Shown: positions 33,759-39,847 of the stretch, one piece after another | How positions within the stretch are numbered: position 1 is the first letter of the stretch | Layout: each line of letters opens with the position of its first letter | Assembly: GCF_000768875.1 (NCBI RefSeq) | Contig: NZ_JRAO01000002.1 | Coordinates: 1-39,847, forward strand | Source: Porphyromonas sp. COT-239 OH1446 | GTDB taxonomy: Bacteria > Bacteroidota > Bacteroidia > Bacteroidales > Porphyromonadaceae | Direction: 5' to 3' | Length of the DNA: 39,847 nt | Position numbers and translations under genes: made by a program | The notes under the pieces: generated by a model | Told to the model about the DNA's origin: nothing | Databases searched by the model: none | What the model saw: only the letters and a program-made list of their open reading frames with translations

Positions 33759-34433
33759 ATGGACAGAAAAACTTATTGTCTAGAGATCCGAGGAGACTTC
33801 GCCTGCTTCACTCGACCAGAGCTCAAGGTCGAGCGGGTCTCTTACGACGTCATCACCCCCTCGGCAGCTCGTAACATCTTCCAAGCCATCTTTTGGAAAC
33901 CAGCCATACAATGGCACGTCCGACGCATCGAGGTGCTTCATCCGATCAAGAAATGCTCGATCCGACGCAATGAGGTCGGCAAGACCATGGGGAAGGACTC
34001 CAAACAAATCCTCATAGAAGGCAACCGACAGCAGCGCACTGCCTACCTCCTCCAGGACGTGGCCTATCGGATCTTCGCCGAGATGGAGTTCATCCCGCTA
34101 GAGCAACGGCCTCTAGAGCAGCAGGTGGGGGCAGAGCACCCCGAGGCTGAGATCCCTCGCAAGTATCAAGAGATATTCGAGCGCAGAGCCTCTATGGGCC
34201 AGTGTCATACTCAACCTTATCTAGGGTGTAGAGAGTTCTCCTGCTCCTTTGAGCTCGTCCCCAACGCTCCAGAGGGGCTTGGGATCGAGGAGAGTAGAGA
34301 CCTCGGGATCATGCTCTTCGACATGGACTTCGAGGCGAATAAGTCTTGTCCCCCTGCCCTCTTCTTCCATGCAACCATGGAGCATGGGGTCATTATGGTA
34401 CCATCTAAAGACAGCCAAGAGATACTCCGATGA
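33759..34433 (+). CDS. cas5c: Cas5c (Cas5d) crRNA-processing subunit
   Basis: 224 residues from the ATG at 33759. The open frame reaches back to 33669 within cas3, but the family start is near MDRKTYCLEIRGDFACFTRP. In type I-C this subunit both cuts pre-crRNA at the base of the repeat hairpin and caps the 5' handle. Seen: KVERVSYDVITPSAARNIFQ, FWKPAIQW, RRNEVG, QRTAYLLQDVAYRI, ERRASMGQC and PYLGCREF. In my alignment the conserved Lys-His pair before FxRR is Lys135-Tyr136 here, and the KGQCFH motif is MGQCHT. The stop overlaps the cas8c start (ATGA). Confidence 0.94.
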   Translation: MDRKTYCLEIRGDFACFTRPELKVERVSYDVITPSAARNIFQAIFWKPAIQWHVRRIEVLHPIKKCSIRRNEVGKTMGKDSKQILIEGNRQQRTAYLLQDVAYRIFAEMEFIPLEQRPLEQQVGAEHPEAEIPRKYQEIFERRASMGQCHTQPYLGCREFSCSFELVPNAPEGLGIEESRDLGIMLFDMDFEANKSCPPALFFHATMEHGVIMVPSKDSQEILR

Positions 34434-36325
34434 TACTACAAGCTCTCAACGAATATTACCAGGCGATGAATGCCTTAGGCAAGGTCGCCCCATTCGGGAT
34501 GGAGTGGAAGAGCCTTCCCTTCATCATCGTCATCAGCCCAGAGGGTGAATACGTAGACTTCGTAGACACTAGGGACAAGGGAGAGAACAAACTAGGACGC
34601 AGATACCTAGTGGCCAAGACCAAGGGCAGAAGTGGATCTAAGAGCTATGAGACCTCCCAAGTCCTTTGGGATCACTCAGGCTATGTGTTGGGTACCCCGA
34701 CAGAGCAGGATGCGAACAAGGTCGAGATGGCACCCAAGCAGCATGAGGCGTTCAAACGGGAGCTAAAAGAGCTTTGCGAGACCTTCCCCGAGAATAAAGA
34801 GTTCAGAGCCATCCAACTATTCTACGACAAGGGGCAGCATCTAGCCCTACCGCAAGAGGCCATAGAGGCAATAAGCAAAAAGGTGGGGGCGAATATCAGC
34901 TTCAGACTGAGCACAGAGAACGATCTCAATCGTTTGATCGCCTCTCATCTAGATATTGCCAGCTATGTAGGAGGCCCATCATCCACAAGCTCCAATAGTG
35001 ATCCTATAGGCCGCTGCCTCGTAACAGGAGAGAGAGCCCCTATAGCCCGATTACATGGTGGAGTCTCGCTCTTTGGAGCCCAACCAGGGGCCAATCTCAT
35101 CAGCTTTCAGAAAGGCTCCGGATACGACTCTTACGGCAAAGAGCAAGGCCTCAATGCCCCCATCTCTGTGGCCTCCTCCGACGCCATATCGACAGCCCTC
35201 AACCACCTCCTCCTGGCTGATAGCAATACAAATTATCGTATTGGAGATACGACCTTTGTGTTTTGGAGTACACTGCACCAAGACAGCCTACTCGAATGCT
35301 ACAAAAAGGCCACCTTCAACGGCATAGAAACAAGCCGAAACGATGCAGACGATGAGGAGGACGACGAGGATACCCCTAAGCGTCCACGTAGGAAGGCCAG
35401 CTCTAAGCCCCAAGGACCAGACCCAGAGCTAGAGGCTCACAAGGTACTCAGTGCCCTGAAGAGCATACGTGGGAATAAGGGGGCTCATATCGACCGGAAG
35501 AGCCAAGATCAGTTCTATATCCTGGGGCTTACCCCAAATGCAAAAAGAATATCGGTCAAGCTTTGGCAGCAAGGTAGCGTCCAAGAGATCGTCTCCAACA
35601 CGCTGAAGCATCTCGAGGACATGAATATTGTCCGATTCGGAGGCCTTGTAGACAACGAACATCCACGTCTACGATCCTTATACACAGTCATGAAGGCCGT
35701 GTCTTCATCCAACAAGTCAGACAAGTGGTCTGCTCTCATGATCCAAGGCATAGTCGAGAGTATTGTCAAGGGACGTCCCTACCCCGAGGCATTACAACTC
35801 GCTTGCCTAGAGCGCATCCTGCATGACCACAGCACCTCCAGCCCTGTGTCAGAGCTAAGGGCTGCCATCCTCAAAGCATATATCAACCGCAAATACAACT
35901 ACGAACGTATCACCATGGCACTAGACAAGACCAACGCAGAGCCTGCCTATTTGGCTGGAAGACTTTTTGCTGTCCTAGAGGGCATTCAGAAAGCAGCTAT
36001 CAAACAAGCCAATGCGACCATCACCGACAGGTATTATCGCACGGCATCGAGTACCCCTGGCATTATCTTTGGCCGATTGACCCAACTCAGCGTACATCAC
36101 CTCTCCAAGATCGACAAGGAAAAGCCTGGGCTTGCATATCTATTCCGCAAGGAGATAGAGCAGATTTATAGCCTTTTGCCAGGGGGCACAGCTCGCTTCC
36201 CCAAGTATCTTAACCCTGATGAACAGAGCATATTTGCCGCAGGCTATTACCATCAGCGTAATACTTCGCTCAAGAATGAGAAAGGAGACCTTCAAGAGCA
36301 AGAAATGTTAGAGACAGCCAACTAA
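34430..36325 (+). CDS. cas8c: Cas8c (Csd1) large subunit
   Basis: 631 residues, matching the family start (MILQALNEYYQAMNA) and SLPFIIVISPEGEYVDFVDTR. It is the large subunit of the type I-C effector complex, which reads the PAM (TTC in studied systems) and positions the target. The variable acidic stretch near residues 300-320 (DADDEEDDEDTPKRPRRKA) is a linker. The C-terminal helical part, from about residue 496, equals the small subunit Cas11c, probably also made separately. Translation is coupled to cas5c by ATGA overlap. Confidence 0.95.
   Translation: MILQALNEYYQAMNALGKVAPFGMEWKSLPFIIVISPEGEYVDFVDTRDKGENKLGRRYLVAKTKGRSGSKSYETSQVLWDHSGYVLGTPTEQDANKVEMAPKQHEAFKRELKELCETFPENKEFRAIQLFYDKGQHLALPQEAIEAISKKVGANISFRLSTENDLNRLIASHLDIASYVGGPSSTSSNSDPIGRCLVTGERAPIARLHGGVSLFGAQPGANLISFQKGSGYDSYGKEQGLNAPISVASSDAISTALNHLLLADSNTNYRIGDTTFVFWSTLHQDSLLECYKKATFNGIETSRNDADDEEDDEDTPKRPRRKASSKPQGPDPELEAHKVLSALKSIRGNKGAHIDRKSQDQFYILGLTPNAKRISVKLWQQGSVQEIVSNTLKHLEDMNIVRFGGLVDNEHPRLRSLYTVMKAVSSSNKSDKWSALMIQGIVESIVKGRPYPEALQLACLERILHDHSTSSPVSELRAAILKAYINRKYNYERITMALDKTNAEPAYLAGRLFAVLEGIQKAAIKQANATITDRYYRTASSTPGIIFGRLTQLSVHHLSKIDKEKPGLAYLFRKEIEQIYSLLPGGTARFPKYLNPDEQSIFAAGYYHQRNTSLKNEKGDLQEQEMLETAN
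35915..36325 (+). CDS. cas11c: Putative Cas11c small subunit from internal start in cas8c
   Basis: In type I-C the small subunit is translated from an internal start in cas8c (established for Desulfovibrio and others). Here an in-frame ATG at codon 496 (35915-35917) begins MALDKTNAEPAYLAGRLFAV, the place and motif where the Desulfovibrio Cas11c starts as I recall. It would be 136 residues of alpha-helix. No Shine-Dalgarno is visible, but those are rare in Bacteroidetes. Confidence 0.5.
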   Translation: MALDKTNAEPAYLAGRLFAVLEGIQKAAIKQANATITDRYYRTASSTPGIIFGRLTQLSVHHLSKIDKEKPGLAYLFRKEIEQIYSLLPGGTARFPKYLNPDEQSIFAAGYYHQRNTSLKNEKGDLQEQEMLETAN

Positions 36326-36365
36326 ATCGTAATCATTATTATCTCACTTAATAAACTTTACCCTT

Positions 36366-37238
36366 ATGGAATCACCTATCATTAGCAACCGCTACGACTT
36401 CCTCTACTTCTTCGATGTGCAGGATGGCAACCCCAACGGAGATCCCGATGCCGGCAACCTACCACGCCTAGACTTCGAGACAGGCCAGGGATTGGTTACG
36501 GATGTATGCCTCAAGCGCAAGGTTCGCAACTATATCGAACTAGTCCGCGAGGAGCTCGCCCCAGAAGATAGAGAGTTCTACAAGATCTTCATTCGAGAGA
36601 AGGCGATACTGAACCAAACCATCGCTGCCGAATACGATGCGGCTGGAGGCAAAAGTATTGAGGATGCCCGAGCACGTATGTGTGCCCATTACTACGATGT
36701 GCGCACCTTCGGAGCAGTAATGTCAACAGGAGAGAAAGGGAAAAATGCTGGACAGGTACGAGGGGCAATCCAATTGACCTTTGCTCGCTCCATAGATCAA
36801 GTATTCTCCAGCGAGCATACTATCACTCGTATGGCCGTTGCCACTGAAAAAGAGGCGAAGGATCAAAGCGGAGATAATCGGACTATGGGCCGCAAAGCAA
36901 CCATTCCCTACGGTCTCTATCGCACACAGGGCTTCATATCAGCTGCTTTGGCAAAGGACACCAAGTTCTCAGAGCAAGATTTAGAGCTATTTTGGAGGGC
37001 TCTCCAAAATATGTTCGACGTGGATCGCTCCGCAGCACGAGGCCTGATGGCTGCACGTAAGTTGATCGTATTCAAGCATCAAAGCAAACTCGGCAACGCC
37101 CCTGCACACAAGCTCTTCGACCTGATCAAAGTCGAGCGAAAAGCCCCAGACCAAGCTCCCCGCTCGTTCGACGACTACATCATCAAGATTGACAGGGAAG
37201 GACTACCCCAAGGCGTAGAGATCCTGGAGCTCATATAG
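36366..37238 (+). CDS. cas7: Cas7 (Csd2) backbone subunit
   Basis: 290 residues, the repeated backbone subunit that coats the guide segment of crRNA. The start [29 protein letters not shown] and [15 protein letters not shown] is diagnostic of Csd2. Further motifs are [20 protein letters not shown] (thumb region) and [14 protein letters not shown]. Backbone subunits of this type are thought to kink the guide every sixth base, which fits the mismatch pattern of the predicted promoter target. It lies 40 bp after cas8c. Confidence 0.96.
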   Translation: MESPIISNRYDFLYFFDVQDGNPNGDPDAGNLPRLDFETGQGLVTDVCLKRKVRNYIELVREELAPEDREFYKIFIREKAILNQTIAAEYDAAGGKSIEDARARMCAHYYDVRTFGAVMSTGEKGKNAGQVRGAIQLTFARSIDQVFSSEHTITRMAVATEKEAKDQSGDNRTMGRKATIPYGLYRTQGFISAALAKDTKFSEQDLELFWRALQNMFDVDRSAARGLMAARKLIVFKHQSKLGNAPAHKLFDLIKVERKAPDQAPRSFDDYIIKIDREGLPQGVEILELI

Positions 37239-37253
37239 CTTAGATAGTACTCT

Positions 37254-37937
37254 ATGGAAACCAAGAGATATACAGAGGATGAGTTGCTATTCCTCTCCGA
37301 CATACAACATTATACCTTCTGTCCTAGACAATGGTATCTGATGTGCATGGAACAAATGTGGGAGGATAATCACCTCACTGTCGAAGGAGCTCTACTACAC
37401 AGCAAAGTACACGAACCTGAGCAGAGTGAACGCCGAGGAGACGTTATCACACTCCGATCTGTACCCTTGGCTTCCTATCAACTAGGTCTTTATGGGTTCT
37501 CCGATGCGGTGGAGCTAGTCCCCGCATCGGACCCCATAGGCCCAGCCTTCGTACACCCTCAGTATCCTGGCCGCTGGGATGCGACCCCAGTCGAATACAA
37601 AAGAGGGAAACCTAAGCGGCACAATGCAGACCGCCTCCAATTGTGCGCCCAGGCTATCTGCCTTGAGGAGACTTACGGCATTCATATCCCACGAGGTTAC
37701 TTATTCTATGGGGAAATAAAGCACCGAGAGGCGGTATTGCTTGACGAAGCCTTGAGGCTAGAGCTTTTTGATATAACAGAGCAGATGCATCGGGCATACG
37801 AAAGTAAACGTCCTATTGCAGCCGTCTACTCGTCTAAGTGTCGCTCCTGCTCACTAGTAAACCAATGCCTTCCTCGAGCCAATCAATTCGGCTCCGCCTC
37901 TGAATATCTGCTACGAAACAACTTGTTTAATCCATGA
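37254..37937 (+). CDS. cas4: Cas4 adaptation nuclease
   Basis: 227 residues of the RecB-like exonuclease family with a [4Fe-4S] cluster. Cluster cysteines are Cys23 (FCPRQWYL), Cys196, Cys199 and Cys205 (SKCRSCSLVNQC). Nuclease residues are in VEYKRGKPKRHNADRLQLCAQA. It trims prespacers and checks the PAM together with Cas1-Cas2. It overlaps cas1 by ATGA. Confidence 0.95.
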   Translation: METKRYTEDELLFLSDIQHYTFCPRQWYLMCMEQMWEDNHLTVEGALLHSKVHEPEQSERRGDVITLRSVPLASYQLGLYGFSDAVELVPASDPIGPAFVHPQYPGRWDATPVEYKRGKPKRHNADRLQLCAQAICLEETYGIHIPRGYLFYGEIKHREAVLLDEALRLELFDITEQMHRAYESKRPIAAVYSSKCRSCSLVNQCLPRANQFGSASEYLLRNNLFNP

Positions 37938-38962
37938 GACGTCTACTCAATACCCTATACATCCTCAGTCCCAACGCATATCTGAGCAAAAATGGAGAGA
38001 ACCTCATCGTGCGTATCGAACAAGATGAGGCTATGCGCTTGCCCATCCACAATATCGAGGGGGTAATTTCTTTCTCCCGTATGGGAGCATCACCAGGGGC
38101 CATGCACCTATGCGTGCAGAATGGGATTAAGCTAACTTTCCTATCCCCTACTGGCCGGTATATTGGGAGCTTAGAGGGAGGGATCAAAGGAAATGTATTA
38201 CTGCGTAGAACCCAATATCGTCTCGCAGACGATAATGTATGTTCTGCCCATCTTGCCTCCGTTTTTATTGCAGGAAAGATCGCCAACCATAGGGCCGTAC
38301 TAGCTCGCTTTTGCCGAGACCATCAACCCGAGGAGGGTGTGGAGAAGCAAATCAAGGAGATCATTCTTCAGCTCAAGGAAGAGCAAAAGAAACTGGCCAA
38401 TGTGGCAGATCGAATGACTGTCATGGGGATAGAGGGGAATGCCGCAAAGTTATATTTCTCCGTTTTTAATCACCTCATCCTCAACGCAGACTTTCCCTTC
38501 TCTGGAAGGCACAAGAGGCCACCCAAGGATATGGTCAATGCCCTCTTATCTTTCTTCTATACCTTACTCGCTCACGATGTACGTGCTGCACTGGAGAGTG
38601 TTGGTCTAGACCCTTTTGTAGGGTTCTTACATGTAGATCGACCTGGCAGGGCTGGCCTTGCCTTAGACATGATGGAGGAGCTGAGGGCCTATATTGTCGA
38701 TCGCTTTGTACTATCTGTCATCAATAAGCGACAAATTAGCTCCAAGGACTTTCTGACCCAAGGAGAGAATGGCATACTGCTTAAAGAAGATACCCGTAAG
38801 GCTCTAATCAAGTTATGGCAGCAACGCAAGAGAGACGAACTGACCCATCCTTTCCTCAGAGAAAAAATACCTGTAGGCTTGATCCCCTATGTGCAGGCTC
38901 AGCTGCTGGCACGACATTTGAGAGGGGATCTAGACGAGTATCCTGTATTTCTCATTCAATAG
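37934..38962 (+). CDS. cas1: Cas1 integrase (type I-C)
   Basis: 342 residues, the metal-dependent integrase that inserts spacers at the leader end. Active-site residues in my count are Glu167 (IEGNAAKLYF), His233 (FLHVDRPGRAG) and Asp245 with Glu248. The start RRLLNTLYILSPNAYLSKNG and the GRHKRPPKDMVNALLSF segment are typical of I-C. The complete set of catalytic residues suggests a working adaptation module. Confidence 0.96.
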   Translation: MRRLLNTLYILSPNAYLSKNGENLIVRIEQDEAMRLPIHNIEGVISFSRMGASPGAMHLCVQNGIKLTFLSPTGRYIGSLEGGIKGNVLLRRTQYRLADDNVCSAHLASVFIAGKIANHRAVLARFCRDHQPEEGVEKQIKEIILQLKEEQKKLANVADRMTVMGIEGNAAKLYFSVFNHLILNADFPFSGRHKRPPKDMVNALLSFFYTLLAHDVRAALESVGLDPFVGFLHVDRPGRAGLALDMMEELRAYIVDRFVLSVINKRQISSKDFLTQGENGILLKEDTRKALIKLWQQRKRDELTHPFLREKIPVGLIPYVQAQLLARHLRGDLDEYPVFLIQ

Positions 38963-38966
38963 TGTT

Positions 38967-39257
38967 ATGTATCTGCTTATTACCTATGATGTCTGTACTT
39001 CCAGCCCATCTGGAGCGAAACGACTGAGGCAGGTCGCACGCATATGTCAAAATTATGGCCAAAGGGTGCAGAATTCTGTCTTTGAATGCCTCGTAGAGCC
39101 AGCTCAGTTTGTCTCCTTACAGCACCAGTTACTCTCCGTCATTGATAAAGAGTTAGATAGCCTGCGGATATACCACCTAGGGAATAATTACAAGAGGCAG
39201 ATATTCTGCTTTGGGAAAGTAACCTCATTTGAGATAGAGGGAGAGCTAATCATCTAG
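38967..39257 (+). CDS. cas2: Cas2
   Basis: 96 residues of ferredoxin-like fold forming the core of the Cas1-Cas2 integrase. The start MYLLITYDVCTSS has the conserved Asp8. RVQNSVFECLVEPAQF and the C-terminal YHLGNNY are typical. It starts 4 bp after cas1. Confidence 0.96.
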   Translation: MYLLITYDVCTSSPSGAKRLRQVARICQNYGQRVQNSVFECLVEPAQFVSLQHQLLSVIDKELDSLRIYHLGNNYKRQIFCFGKVTSFEIEGELII

Positions 39258-39356
39258 AGTTTCTTGAACCTACTTCAATCTCAATAGGCTATCCCCAGGG
39301 GCTAGGTCTAAGGCTCTGCGAACCTCAAGTGCACAGCAAAACCCTGGAGATCTCGC

Positions 39357-39377
39357 AAGTGCTTATTCTCAGCACTT
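39357..39377 (+). terminator. Possible terminator of the cas operon
   Basis: A 6-bp stem AAGTGC/GCACTT with a 9-nt loop, followed nearby by CTATTTTTG. Weak; it may instead be an integration-related element of the leader. Confidence 0.35.
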
Positions 39378-39467
39378 TGGCTATTTTTGTAGGACTAGTT
39401 CGTAAGAGAGATCTTTGACGTATTTGATTATTCGCATTTTACCCCTCTACAGTTCGCATAAATTCTA

Positions 39468-39475
39468 TACTTTTG
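39468..39475 (+). promoter_or_regulatory. -7 box of the CRISPR array promoter
   Basis: TACTTTTG, TAnnTTTG consensus, ends 10 bp before the first repeat. Transcription would start within a few bases of the first repeat, in the array's orientation. Confidence 0.6.
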
Positions 39476-39485
39476 TGCCTATACT

Positions 39486-39847
39486 GTCGCATCCCTCTCG
39501 GGATGCGTGAATTGAAACCTAGATCACTTGCTGATTGATTACACCCCAAAGGTAGTCGCATCCCTCTCGGGATGCGTGAATTGAAACCGTATGCTCACCT
39601 CGGGGGCTCACCTCGAGGAGTGTCGCATCCCTCTCGGGATGCGTGAATTGAAACCTCGGGGGCTACGTAGCGGAAAAATCCAAGAATATCGTCGCATCCC
39701 TCTCGGGATGCGTGAATTGAAACCTTAGTCCCATTAAGCCTACGGATTTCGTTGATAGTCGCATCCCTCTCGGGATGCGTGAATTGAAACCCACCGCCAT
39801 AGCAGGAGCGATATACCTATATAAGTCGCATCCCTCTCGGGATGCGT
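39486..39847 (+). CRISPR. Type I-C CRISPR array (truncated by the window end)
   Basis: Repeats of 33 nt begin at 39486, 39555, 39622, 39691, 39758 and 39825 (the last cut after 23 nt). The repeat starts GTCGCATCCCTCTCGGG and ends GTGAATTGAAAC. An 8-bp hairpin CGCATCCC/GGGATGCG with a TCTC loop precedes the 11-nt handle, as expected for Cas5c processing. All visible copies are identical. The five spacers are 36, 34, 36, 34 and 34 nt. Each spacer starts with C, so the unit may be read as a 34-nt repeat. The repeat strand, leader side and cas gene direction all agree with rightward transcription. Confidence 0.97.

Larger units (their letters stand above)
39258..39485 (+). other. CRISPR leader
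   Basis: 228 bp between cas2 and the first repeat, AT-rich in the last 80 bases. It carries a possible terminator for the cas operon and a -7 box close to the array, described separately. Confidence 0.75.

Noticed and set aside
39519-39824. Spacers targeting this window (self-targeting)
   Set aside because: I found no match of any of the five spacers to other parts of the window by eye; only the pseudo-spacer matches.

Overview
The window is a chromosomal segment of a Bacteroidetes bacterium, most likely Porphyromonas or a close relative. Three things point there: Bacteroidetes -7 promoter boxes (TAnnTTTG) without strong Shine-Dalgarno sites, Bacteroidetes-type proteins (large PurL, fused SpmA/SpmB, TonB receptor with an N-terminal carboxypeptidase-like domain, AguA/AguB), and the moderately GC-rich composition. 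The genus is an inference.

Layout. 1-7100 is read leftward: purL, and an upstream group of an ABC-F ATPase, free-methionine-(R)-sulfoxide reductase and an outer-membrane barrel protein. 7038-7737 is a gene-free stretch with degenerate 23-bp repeats and the guaB promoter. 7738-10175 is read rightward: an IMP dehydrogenase closely resembling the Tritrichomonas foetus enzyme, then miaA. 10283-22636 is a long leftward cluster: two glycosyltransferases, polA, a Sua5/YciO protein, fused SpmAB, ybeY, ispH, an O-methyltransferase, a TonB-dependent receptor and a GH16 lipoprotein. 22637-23251 is gene-free, with more 23-bp repeats. 23252-26511 is read rightward: aguA-aguB (agmatine to putrescine) and pgk. 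26579-30507 is a leftward operon: cyclophilin, MATE transporter, RNase HI and an unrecognised ATP-grasp-like protein.

31220-39847 is a complete type I-C CRISPR-Cas locus: a 46-codon ORF, cas3, cas5c, cas8c (with a probable internal cas11c start), cas7, cas4, cas1, cas2, a leader and an array of five complete repeats plus a sixth cut by the window end.

The most important observation lies between the cyclophilin operon and the cas operon. A small leftward transcription unit (about 30923-31025) has a -7 box, a 3' copy of the CRISPR repeat handle (11 of 12 bases), a spacer-sized 33-nt segment and an intrinsic terminator hairpin. It looks like a ready-made crRNA mimic. The first 14 nt of its pseudo-spacer match the cas promoter region at 31115-31128 at 12 of 14 positions. 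The site is directly next to a TTC (type I-C PAM), and the two mismatches are at guide positions 6 and 12, which Cascade does not pair. This predicts that the effector complex, guided by this RNA, represses its own operon (CreR/CreA-like control). The 46-codon ORF under the same promoter is either a regulatory leader peptide or a possible CreT-like addiction element.
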